DNA of 64,000 nt from Anaeramoeba flamelloides (taxonomy: Eukaryota; Metamonada; Anaeramoebidae): the NCBI GenBank assembly GCA_027625915.1, contig JANTQA010000026.1:7874001-7938000 (forward strand), read 5' to 3'. Position 1 is the stretch's first letter. Every line of letters begins with the position of its first letter. Made by a program: the position numbers and the translations under genes. A model generated the notes under the pieces. The model was given only the letters and a program-made list of their open reading frames with translations, was not told the DNA's origin and ran no database searches. Positions 1-10,800 of the stretch are shown one piece after another.

Positions 1-964
1 TACTCATTCTAAATATATAAATATCTGATATTTTAAAAAATGAAAAAAAATTAAACCAAAAACTGAAAGAAAAAAAATGAGTAACAATTTTTGAAATGAG
101 TATTACTGATTTTTTATTACTGAACTTTCACTGAAAAAAGTTTTCCAAGAAGAATTTTTGCTAATAATTAAATGAATTTAAAAAAAAAATACATGTGCTC
201 GATTTTCTTTATTATTAATTATCTTTTCGAAGATCTCTTTTTTTTCCATATAATCTTTTACACAAAATAAAGGATCCAAAAAAAAAAAAAAAGAAAGAAA
301 AATAAAAGAAAAAAAATTTTGCAAAATAAATTATTATTTTAAAAAAACTTCACTTTATTGATAATATCTATCAATTAAGTTCTTATTTAAAACTTAAACA
401 AGTAATATTTATCATTTGATTTATATTTGGTCAAATACTTAGATCTTTTTATTAGAACCAATTATGATGGATATCTAGAAATTTTGAGATAAGAGGAAAT
501 AACCACCAACACATTCAATATTAATGTTGTAAAAAAATTATTTGAAATAATTAAGTTTTTAGCTTTTTATTGTTATTTCTTTCTCTCTTTTTTCTTTCAG
601 AAAACTAAAACGAATTTAAAAAACTTCTAATGGAGGTGATTAAAAGTTTCTTTTGACTACTCTTTGAATTTTGAGTTACAAATTTAGTCTGTTCAAATCT
701 CTCTCTTGACCAGATTAAGAGCTCTTAAGAACTTAACCCTTGCCAAAAAGTACCTATTCTCTTTCATTTCTTACCTTTATTTCTTCTTTTCTTGTTTTTG
801 TTTATAAATCCTTCTTTTTTTTCATTTTTTACAAAAAATTAATGCTATTATCTTTAATCTTACCTAACTTTCTAGTTCTGGTATAAAAATTTCAATATAA
901 ATTATAATTTCAGAAAGAGTTCTCAGGTACTTTCAAATGTTTTCAAGTACCTATTTTTTACATA

Positions 965-1014
965 ATTCAAAAGAATAGAGTAAAATCGAAAATTTTACTC
1001 AATTCTTTTGAATT
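965..1014. repeat. Hairpin repeat, family H (copy 1)
   Basis: AATTCAAAAGAATAGAGTAA is followed, after a few bases, by its near-exact reverse complement ending in CAATTCTTTTGAATT, giving arms of about 22 bases. The same hairpin recurs near 51179, 53157 and 53412, flanked in each case by short AAGTGCC-type blocks. Here such blocks lie just after the hairpin (about 1040-1060). Confidence 0.65.
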
Positions 1015-1689
1015 CTGAAAAGGTCAATGAAAGTTTCCCTCAAGTGCCATTAAGTGTCGTGGTATGTCTAGATATTTTTTTAATTTTAGAATATGCTGAA
1101 AATTATAACATTTTCTTTTAATTTTTAAAATTAGAAAAAATATAACTTAATTTTTCCTAAATTCAAAAAAATTGAGTAAAATCAATGAATAACTTAATTT
1201 TCTTAAAATTCTGGGAAAGGTACAAGATTTTTTTTCACTTTTTGTTTTCAAAAATATTTTCATTTTCAAATCAGAATAAAAATTAAATAAAAAAAACTAA
1301 TGTATAAAAGAAGATATTTTGTTTAATAACCTTTCTTCACATAAAAAAAAATAATTTATTTTTGTTTTTTTTTTTATTTGGGGTAATTTTTCTTTACAAA
1401 AGAGGAAAAAGTAAGAGTGGTATAGATTTATGGAGAATTTATTGAATTTTATAAAGTTGTTTAGCTTTTTTATTATAAAAATACTTAGCATAAAATATAA
1501 TTGGATTACTATCTTTTTAATTGTATTTGTAAGGGTTGGTTAGGTCTTTGTTTAGATAGATCAATAAATAAAAATAAAAAAAAATGTCTTTTTGGAATAC
1601 TATAAAAATTACAAAATAATCTCAGCTCGACAAGTTTCTGAAAGAAAAATTAAAAAATTTGAAATATGTTTCTATGTCAACTTTTAAGT

Positions 1690-2240
1690 ATTACAATTCA
1701 TATAACTGGAAAGTGGTTATCATGTATTCAGCATAAGAATAGTTTATTTTGGTTCTTAGTTGATCGATCCGCAACTTTCTCTAAATTTTAATAGTGGCCC
1801 AAAAAGATAATTTTTTTGATTTTTATTTTACTGAAATGTAAATTGATTAATTAAAGACCAATATGTTGGAAGACAAATTTGAAAAAAATATGATTGTGGG
1901 TTAAGATTGAAATTTTTATTAATTAGGTTAGGTTTTTTTTTGATTTTTTTCCAAAATTTAATTATTTATTTTGTTAAAAATTGTACCAAATGTAAATAAA
2001 TAGTTCAAATAGACAACACATAATCAGAATTTATTAAGATTTAAATAAAATCCTATCTAATTGTCTTACAATCTTCAATTTGGGATTTTCGAGAAAAAAA
2101 AATAATAAATTGACAAAAATAACCTTATTTACCCTTTTGAAAATTAAGAAAAAGTTGAGGATCGATCAGCTATTGACCAAAATAACATGGCCTTGCACCC
2201 AATACATGATAATCTTTTTTTAAAAATTTCAGGATTATAA
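1690..2240. repeat. Large imperfect palindrome, family R2 (copy a)
   Basis: The block near 1700-1790 (GGTTATCATGTATT, then TTTATTTTGGTTCTTAGTTG, ATCGATCCGCAACTTT, TTTTAATAG) reappears as its reverse complement near 2135-2220. The same core occurs, again as an inverted pair about 420-455 bp apart, at 29560-30000 and at 43720-44165. It may be a foldback or MITE-like element; no coding capacity is seen. Confidence 0.55.
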
Positions 2241-2697
2241 TCCCTAAGTTTTGAAAATATTGTAAAAAATAAAAAACTTAATATAATTCACAATCAAAAA
2301 GTTTTAATTAAAGATGATAACTTGCGGATAGCTTAAAAAATTTCTTTATAAAGTTTATTTAAAAACTTAATTTGTATCAGGGTGTTTTTTTTCCAAATAC
2401 ATAATATTAACATTACAAAGAGTACAATAATAATAGTTTTTTTTTTTTTTTTTTTTCTATTTGCTTCTCTTTAATTCAAAAAAAAATAACAACAATTGAT
2501 AAATAATTCTAGATTATTATCAAATAGAAAAAAGCAAATGAAAACAGATAAAAGAATCACGATAATCATAAAAGAATAAAAAATGATGTAAAAAAATTTA
2601 TTAATTCTCATTAACATTAAATCTTTAAAAAATAAATAATTGTGTTTAATTATGATTAAATCTTAAATTGTAAATGAATAAGATTTATTCAGAAAGT

Positions 2698-4122
2698 TTA
2701 AAAAAATTCATCCATATTCTGATTGAAATTTCTTTGCTCATTTTCTTTTTGGAAAATCATTTGCTTTGCTTGTATTAAATTTTTATCAAGAGTTTCGACT
2801 TTTTTATCGATTGCTTGCATTGAATTGACATGTATGTCCAAAATTCTAGCGATTTGATATATTGTATCGTCTTCTCTTGAATGCAAATTTTGGACTTTAT
2901 TTAATCGCGATACCAAATGTTGCAGGGTTAGCCCCATATTATCCATTTGGGAGTTCAGTTCCACCGTCATTTTAAAAGTATTTACTCTTTCGATGTCCTG
3001 GGGGTTTTCATTCATATTACGAAGCTTTTGATCAAGTTTATTTTCTAATTCATCCAATTTGTTTTCCATTTCGTTTTGTTGTGATTCTATATAATTTAAG
3101 GTTTCGTCAAGTTCCCGATGAACGTTTTCCACTCTTTTGACTTCGTGGTAAATTTCTACAGATTTGTCCATGTTTTTAACAATTTTTTTGTCCAATTCCA
3201 AAACTTGTGTTGCTTTTGTCCGGAATTCATGTACGTTTTTGTCAAGTTTTTTGTTCCATGTTTTAATAACTTCGCCTAAGGTTCGGTCTTTAATTTTTGA
3301 CTTTGGTTTTACTGTGTTTGTTGTCGTTTTTGTTGTTGTTGCTGTTGATGTGCTTGTTCCTGTTCCTGTTCCTTTTTTGGAGCCTCCAAATAATGTTTTT
3401 TTAGTTCCTCCAGTTCCTGTGCTTGTGCTTGTGCTTGTGCTTGTGCTTGTGCTTGTTGCTGTTTTAGAGCCTCCAAACAATGTTTTTTTAGTTGTTCCAG
3501 TTCCTGTGTTTGTTCCTGTTCCTGTTTTAGAGCCTCCAAATAATGGTTTTTTAGTTCCTCCTGTGCCTGTGCTTGTGCTCGATCCTGTTCCTGTTTTAGA
3601 GCCTCCAAATAATGTTTTTTTGGCTCCTCCAATTCCTGTTCCTGTGCCCGATCCTGTTCCTGTTTTAGAGCTTCGAAATAATGTTTTTTTGGCTCCTCCA
3701 ATTCCTGTTCCTGTGTTTGTTCCTGTTCCTGTTTTAGAGCCTCCAAACAATGTTTTTTTAGTTGTTCCAGTTCCTGTGTTTGTTCCTGTTCCTGTTCCTG
3801 TTTTAGAGCCTCCAAATAATGGTTTTTTAGTTCCTCCTGTGCCTGTGCTTGTGCTCGATCCTGTTCCTGTTTTAGAGCTTCCAAATAATGTTTTTTTGGC
3901 TCCTCCAATTCCTGTTCCTGTTCCTGTTCCTGTTTGTCTTGACAATAGGTTGCTTCTTGTATTCGAAGAGCTTTGGGTTGAACGTTTTGCACCAAAAAGA
4001 CTTGACCTTGTACTTGTGCCTGTTCCACTCTTGGGCTTATTAAAAAGCCCACCTGATTTTGATGTATTTGATGTCCCAGATCCATACAAACCCCTTTTAT
4101 TGCTTTTATTAAATAAAGACAT
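2698..4122 (-). CDS. Nucleoporin Nsp1/Nup62-like FG protein
   Basis: This protein of 474 residues is the central-channel FG nucleoporin type (Nup62 in animals, Nsp1 in yeast), which pairs with Nup54 and Nup58 relatives and binds importins. Residues 1-270 are low-complexity Gly/Thr/Ser sequence with eight LFG motifs (first Gly at 44, then about every 23 residues) and one LFR variant at 148-150. Residues 278-474 match the Nsp1_C coiled coil: 'TLGEVIKTWNKKLD', 'ATQVLELDKKIVKN', 'VHRELDETLNYIESQQNE' and 'IYQIARILDIHVNSMQAID' track the human Nup62 segments 'LEDLINKWSLELE', 'ATQVNAWDRTLIEN', 'DQKRLDQELDFILSQQKE' and 'ICKILNAHMDSLQWID'. The ATG at 4120-4122 starts the Met-Ser-Leu-Phe N-terminus and the frame has no break. 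Similarity is recalled from memory and strong. The transport partner importin-5 is also in this window but not adjacent. Confidence 0.9.
   Translation of the reverse strand: MSLFNKSNKRGLYGSGTSNTSKSGGLFNKPKSGTGTSTRSSLFGAKRSTQSSSNTRSNLLSRQTGTGTGTGIGGAKKTLFGSSKTGTGSSTSTGTGGTKKPLFGGSKTGTGTGTNTGTGTTKKTLFGGSKTGTGTNTGTGIGGAKKTLFRSSKTGTGSGTGTGIGGAKKTLFGGSKTGTGSSTSTGTGGTKKPLFGGSKTGTGTNTGTGTTKKTLFGGSKTATSTSTSTSTSTSTGTGGTKKTLFGGSKKGTGTGTSTSTATTTKTTTNTVKPKSKIKDRTLGEVIKTWNKKLDKNVHEFRTKATQVLELDKKIVKNMDKSVEIYHEVKRVENVHRELDETLNYIESQQNEMENKLDELENKLDQKLRNMNENPQDIERVNTFKMTVELNSQMDNMGLTLQHLVSRLNKVQNLHSREDDTIYQIARILDIHVNSMQAIDKKVETLDKNLIQAKQMIFQKENEQRNFNQNMDEFF
3373..3915 (-). repeat. In-frame tandem repeat encoding the FG units
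   Basis: A unit of about 69 bp (23 codons) is repeated around eight times. Units fall into types by their pre-FG residues (GGAKKTLF, GGTKKPLF, GTTKKTLF) and occur in the order A-B-C-A-A-B-C-D, so a three-unit block seems to have been duplicated. The purine/pyrimidine-skewed repeat also opens long antisense frames, which are shadows. Confidence 0.8.
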
Positions 4123-7100
4123 TTTAAAGGAAAATCAAATTAAAAAGAAAATGAAAATGATCTGAAATTAGACTCTTTATTGTTAAATTTTTAAGAAAGT
4201 CTAATAGTCTTGTTTATGACTAAATTGGTTTTCAGTGTTTATTTTGTAAGTTTTTATTTATCTGTTACTTATTTGAATATTTAAATTTTTTTTTTCTTTT
4301 CAAAATAAGGTTACAACATATTTTTATTATGAGACTAATTACAGGTTTATATGGTATAAAATTAAAGTAAATGGTTAATGAAATAAATCCCTTTTACACC
4401 TCAATAATTTTTAAGTCATTAATAATTCCCATAATAAAATTGAAAATAAACAGATCTTTCAAATCTAAGTAATTGGCAAAAAATTTTCTTAATCTCTATT
4501 AAATTTAAGTAAAAAAATTTAATAGAGATTATTCCCTTAATATGAAACTAAAATTGTTATTGAAATACAATTCTAGGATGTTTGTAGGGTTCAAATTTCT
4601 CTAAATATTCTTTTTGTTAAATAAAAAAAAGTGATCTAAAAACAATTTCTACGATTGAAATGTCTTGATAAAAAAAAAAAAAACTTTGAAAACAATAATC
4701 TCGTTTTTAAGATAAATATAAAATGATTTTAACAATCCGAATACTTCTAAATTGAAAAATATCTATTTGGGATTTATCTTGAAAAATAAATTATTTTTGA
4801 AAAATTGTGATTAACGTGAAAAAAAAATTCAAAAAAAAAAATTTATTATGAAATATTCATGATCATCTGAGTTTTAAACCATATTCCTAATTAAATTTTT
4901 TAATTGAGACAAATCTATAAAAACCCGAAATTTTCAAAATTATTTGGGAATAAAATCAAAACTATAAAAAAAAGAGAATCTTTATTTTTGAAAACAGTAT
5001 TAAAGATTTTTTATTCCTTAATTTTGATGAAAAATGTATAAACCATAAGATTTTTTGGTAATATATATATATATATATATATTCTCAGAGACTTTATATC
5101 TTATCTATATTTTAACTTTTCTTGATATTTTCTATTTTCCTTTTTTTTAACTTGATTTTCACAAAAAAAAAAGAAAGAAAAAATAAAAAAAAAAAATCAT
5201 CAACATATAATGAGCTAAAATTAGAAAATCGATTTTAGAAATAATATTGAATAAAAACCTTAAAGGTCATTTACAATAGCATTATAAATTAAGTAAACAA
5301 TTTTGAAAAATAATTTAATGTTTCTTAAATAATGTGAAATTTGAAAAAAACTTCTCTCAGAGTCCAGAAAAAGATACAATTAGTGAGAATCATTAGAATA
5401 AATCATACCGGGAAAGATTTTTCTAATTTTTAAAACCAAACCAACAATACCAAAAATAAAAAATAGGAATAAGTTCCGGCAAAATATCCTAATGGGAAAC
5501 CTTATCAGAAAAACTAAATGTCAACCAATTAATAAAAAGAAAAAAATAAATTAATAAAATAAAAATGAGAACTCAGTACAATAGCATTTTTGATCATAAT
5601 ATCTTTGAGTAAGTGTTTTTATTTGAATGTTCCATTATCAAATCATTCATAAAATAATTTTCTATTTTCTAGATATTCATAATTACTAATTAAACTTTGT
5701 TTTAGTCAAAGGCACCCAACATTTTTTTTCAAATATCAAATATTTTTTAAAATTAACCTTTGAAGAATAAATAAGAATTAGGAATAATAATACACATTTA
5801 TGAGTAGTTGGTACCTGTTTGAAATAAAAGTCAAAAATTAATAAATTTTCTTGAAAAATTACAGAACCAATTATTAGTACTATTGAGAAAAAAGACAATG
5901 TTCATTCTGAGTTCTATTGAAGATGAAAAAAAAAACAAATATAAATCAAATATTATTTCTCTATAATCATTTTTACTGTTTTAGAAACATTTTAATAACA
6001 CATTTTTACAAAGTTGTTAATGATTTGCAATAAAAAAAAAGTAACAGATGAATTATTTTACCAAAAAAAAAAAAAAAAATGTGAAAAAATGTTAATAAAA
6101 GATTTCAATTTTGAAATTTACAAAATAAAAGTTTTTCTTCTAATATTGATTAAAACCCTTTGAAAATATGTAATTTATCCCCTATTACTGGTCATCTTTA
6201 ACTGGAAAATGGTTTATATTTGAATTATATCTAATCTAAATTTTTTATTTAGATTGCCATTAAACTAAAGATGTATATTTTTCTCTGAAATTAATTTATT
6301 TCTCCATTGGGTAGATTTTAATTACATTTTACAGTTAGTTCCTATTTTAAGGTACAAACTTTAAATATAATTTAAGGTATAAGATAATCATAAATTAAGG
6401 CACAAAATTTGTAATTTTTTTTTATTGATAATTTACTTTACTAGAATCTGAATTTTGGTCCTAAATTTGATTTTTTTTTTTTTTTTGTGTCTTAATTTTC
6501 GTTGTAAGTGTGTGACTGTATTGTATGACTGGATTTAGGTAATTTTTACATTAAAACTGTATTAATTTTAATTTGCTAGTCTCTCTTTTTTTTTTTCATA
6601 ATTGTTCATTTATAAATAAATATTCAAAATCTCTTACATAATTTCATTGTTCTAATTTTTTCATTTAAAAAAATATATATCATATCTTCATCTATTTATG
6701 AAAAATATTATTGTTTTAATAACGATAAAACTTTAACAATAAATATAATTATTTTTCTAAATAATTTTCTAATGATAACAACGAAACACAGGTTCCAAAA
6801 TTGTGAATAATAGTTTTCAAGTTTGTAGTATTAAGATCAGCCATGGGAAAGTCTAAAATTCAAGATTCATATTAATATTTAAATTGCATTCATTTACTAT
6901 AGTTTAAAGTTCTGTAAAATTTTCATTAGTAAAATAATATTCAATGTAGATCTCTTAAATAAAAAATGATCCAGATATTAGCATTTCAAAAAATTCAACA
7001 ATTTTAGAAAAAATGTAATATTTCTCAATAAAACTACCAAGTGAATTATCTATCTTCTGAGGACTTCAAAGTTGAAAAATTATCTTTCTTAAATTTATCT

Positions 7101-7875
7101 CAAAATAGAATTTGATCATTAAAAAATTAAATAATAAACTTGTGAATTTTTTTTTATAAAATATTTTTAATTATTGTGAAATATATTGAAAACACACCAA
7201 CTGCCATCTCAAGAAAATAATCATAATCATTCTTTGAGTTTAAGTCTTAATATTTGTTGAGTATATCTTTGAAATGAAAGAATTGCAAAAATAGCTATTT
7301 TTGGAGTGTTCTTAATATGAATTTTTTCAAGCAGGATTCCTTTTATTTCTATTTTTAGATTAAGAAAAGGAATGAAGTAAAAAATTCAAAATGATAGAAT
7401 TGTTCCTTGGGATACTTGGGAAAATAAGCGAATAATTTATTGATCTGTAATATTTAGCATAGATTTTTTAGAGACCATGAGAACTTGAGGGTAATCTAAT
7501 CATTATTCTTTCAATTACAAACATACTTTTAATTTTAGACGAATCTCTGATAGTGTATATTCCTACAGTTAAAAAAAATCAACGAAAAAATTTCTTCAAG
7601 AGAAGGCAACATTCAATAAATTTAATACCAAAGAGTATTTAAGACGTAATAGCTGTATAGAATGTATCAATCATATTTTCGGCTTTTTTCGTTGATAAAA
7701 AGTTATCAAAGATCAGTGAAAAAAACTTTTAAAAAAAAAATATTTTTTAAATTTGTATTGTAAAAAAATATTTGTTAAAAAAATCAAAACTAATAAATAT
7801 TCAAACAAACAACTAATTTTTCATATTAGATTTCATTTTTTTTTTTTTTAATCAAAATAAAATAATTAAAATTTA
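4123..7875. other. Intergenic region, no gene seen
   Basis: This AT-rich stretch lies between two minus-strand genes. It holds an (AT)n tract at about 5060-5082 and one family T inverted-repeat element at 5691-6217. No frame has protein-like composition. The 5' flank of the nucleoporin gene lies at its left end and the 3' flank of the SH3 gene at its right; no promoter or polyadenylation motif could be fixed. Confidence 0.55.
5691..6217 (+). mobile_element. Family T MITE-like element (copy 1, diverged)
   Basis: It starts AAACTTTGTTTTAGTCAAAG and ends near 6217 with CTTTAACTGGAAAATGGTTTA, roughly the inverted form of the start. Internal landmarks shared with the copies at 20767, 51925, 57052 and 58413 occur in the same order: a TTTTTTTCAAATATCAA block, an ATTGAGAAAAAA block, CACATTTTTA, TTGCAATAAAAA, and TTTACAAAATAAAAGTTTTT. 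It has no coding frame, so it is likely non-autonomous. Confidence 0.65.
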
Positions 7876-10800
7876 TTAATTATAAAACCCTTGCTTCTGT
7901 TTTGGATAATTTGAAGGCGTTACATTTTTACTATATGGCTCTTTAAAATTATTGACACTTTTCGGAAAACTTCCTCTTCCTCTTCCTCTTCCTCTTCCTC
8001 TTTCTTGATTAAAATTTGTTCCTGTTAATGATCCACTTCCACTTCCTCTTCCTCTTCCTCTTCCTCTTCCTCTTCCACTTCCTCTTCCACTTCCTCTTCC
8101 ACTTCCTCGGCCTCTACCCCATGTTGGTCTGCTTTGTGGTTTTTTCCATCCTCCTGTCACCTTATTATTTTGTGGCTGTTCGTTTTTGTTCAAAAAAGAT
8201 CGATTGGTTTGAGTAAATGAATTGTTTCTTTGGCTTCTCGTACCTCCTCTTTTTGGTATTGTTGGTGTTGTCTTTTGATTTTGGGTTTCATAATTTTTAG
8301 TGCCTTGATTAAAACTATTTCCTCTTTGTAGCCTTGGCTTTGTTGTTTTGGTCGTATTACTATTCTGAAATTTTGGGCTTATATTTGAAACTGATTCAAA
8401 TTTTTCTTCTTTATTTTTATTTAGTTCATTTTGAGATTGTTTATTTTGATTGTTTGGGGGTGTAATTCTTTTGATCCATCCAGTTTTTTGATTTTTTTGA
8501 ATAGTGTTTGGTTTTGTTCTATTTAAATTATTTGTTGGCTTGGGAAATCCTTTCACTGGGTTATTTCCCCACCCCTTTCCTCTTCCTCTTCCTCTTCCTC
8601 TTCCTCGTACTCTCCCTCTTCCTCTTTCTCTTCCTCTTCCCCTGGCAACCCCTCCTCTGTTAAATCCTCTTCCTATTGTAATTCCTCTTCCTTTGGTAAC
8701 TCCTCTTCCCCGGTTATTATTTTTTTCGTTTTTAATGAAATTTTGATTTGTTTCTTGTTGCATGAGATTTGGAGAAGATTTATTGTTGATTTTGTTGATT
8801 TTTACTTGTGGTTTCAAAACATTATTTGTTGATTTTTGATTGAAATTGTTTCTGTTCCCCCATCCTCCTCGGTTGGTTGTTTTTGATGTAACTTTTGGAA
8901 AGGTGGTTGTTGTGTTTTGTGTTTTTGTTCCCCATTTGTTTACATTTCTATTTCCTCTTCCCCGTGAAGATGTTGTTTGGGTTGATTCTTTATTTTGTTG
9001 GTTGTTTTGGTTTTGTGTTTTTCCTATTCCAGTTCCATATTTTGGCATAGTTGGTGAGTTATTATTTTTTGGTGGATTATTAGTTTTTTGTGGTGTATAA
9101 TTGGTTTTTCTTAAAGTATTTCTCCATGGGTTTGTTGTTGTTTCGGAAGAGTTATTCTCATTTTCATTTTTATCGTTTGTTGTTGTTGCCGTTGTTGTTG
9201 TTTTATTTGTAGTTGCTGTTGTTGTTTGCTTATTTATTGTATTTTTTCCACCCCATCCTCCTCGGTTGGTTGTTTTTGGTGTAACTTTTGGAAAGGTGGT
9301 TGTTGTGTTTTGTGTTTTTGTTCCCCATTTGTTTACATTTCTATTTCCTCTTCCCCGTGAAGATGTTGTTTGGGTTGATTCTTTATTTTGTTGGTTGTTT
9401 TGGTTTTGTGTTTTTCCTATTCCATGTTTGGGGATATTTGGCGAGTTATTTTTTTTTTGTGGATTATTTATTTGTGGTGTATAATTGGTTTTTCTTAAAG
9501 TATTTCTCCATGGGTTTGTTGTTGTTTCGGAAGAGTTATTCTCATTTTCATTTTTATCGTTTGTTGTTGTTGTTGTTGTTGTTTGCTTATTTATTGTATT
9601 TTTTCCACCCCATCCTCCTCGGTTGGTTGTTTTTGGTGTAACTTTTGGAAAGGTGGTTGTTGTGTTTTGTGTTTTTGTTCCCCATTTGTTTACATTTCTA
9701 TTTCCTCTTCCCCGTGAAGATATTGTTTGGGTTGATTCTTTATTTTGTTGGTTATTTTTTTTTTGTATTTTTCCTATTCCATGTTTGGGTATATTTGGCG
9801 AGTTATTTTTTTTTTGTGGATTATTCGTTTTGGGTGGATAATTGGTTTTTCTTAAAGTATTTCCCCATGGGCCTGTTTTTGTTTCGGAAGAGTTATTCTC
9901 ATTTTGGTTTTTTGGTTTATTGTTTATGTTTTCCATTGGGGTTGTTGTTATTGGGTTTCTTACTGTGTGCCTTTGTCCCCATCCCCCGCGATTTGGTATT
10001 TTTGATGTAGTTTTTGAAGTAAAATTATTTTTATTTTCAAAATTTTTAGTATTATTATTAACGGTGGTTAATTTTATTGTTTTTTTTGAAGGTGTAACTG
10101 GTGTATTAATTCGTTTAGGTAATGGTGGTGGACTTTTATCAAAGCTTGTTCTTTTAGTATTCATAATGGTATGCCTTCTTCGTGGCAATTTTGGTGGTAT
10201 ACTAATTGAAAACAAATTTTCTTTTTCTTTTTCTTTTTCGTTTTCATTTTCTTCCTGTTCATTATTATTTTCATTATTTTCCTTTTGTTCGTGATCATCG
10301 TTATATACATTATTTTGATTATATTCATTTTGTTCGTGATATTCATTGTATTCGTTATTTTGATTGTATTCGTTTTCATCATTATATTCATTTTCTTTTA
10401 CATTTACATTGTTATTTTCATTTTGTTCATTTATTACATTATTTTGATTATATTCATTTTGTTCGTGATATTCGTTATAGCCATTATTTTGGTTATATTC
10501 ATTTAGTCCATTATATTCGTTTTGATCATTAAATTGGATTTCTTCATGTTCGTTTTTATTTGCACTATATTCTTTATATTCATTTTGTTCGTTATTTTCA
10601 TTATATTCATTATTTTGGTTATATTCATTTTGATCATTATATTCGTTATTTTCATATAAAACATTTTCATTATAACCATTTTCATTATACTCATTATATT
10701 TGCTTTCATTGTATTCATTTTGCTTATCAGATAAGCCAAAAGTTTTTTCAATCCCAGAAATGTCAGATAAAGAATTTTCTTTTTCATTTTCTTTATCAAT

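Larger units (their letters stand above)
1..2697. other. Intergenic region with inverted repeats, no gene seen
   Basis: No open frame here has recognisable protein character; the longest is a low-complexity 64-codon frame. The stretch holds a short hairpin repeat near 965-1014, a weaker relative near 1159-1215, and a large imperfect palindrome around 1690-2240. A run of T at 2439-2457 lies downstream of the minus-strand nucleoporin gene that ends at 2698. Confidence 0.6.

Noticed and set aside
3309-4085. 258-codon Gln/Glu-rich frame on the minus strand
   Set aside because: It is another frame of the same 69-bp repeat inside the nucleoporin gene, with no conserved domain.
3164-4165. 333-codon plus-strand frame rich in Val, Pro and Leu
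   Set aside because: It is antisense to the FG repeats of the nucleoporin; its VPVPV pattern is the complement of the Gly-Thr coding repeat.
5060-5082. (AT)n tracts here and at 40173-40198 and 40673-40702 as possible origins or promoters
   Set aside because: Simple AT repeats are expected by composition in such DNA, and nothing nearby supports a specific role.
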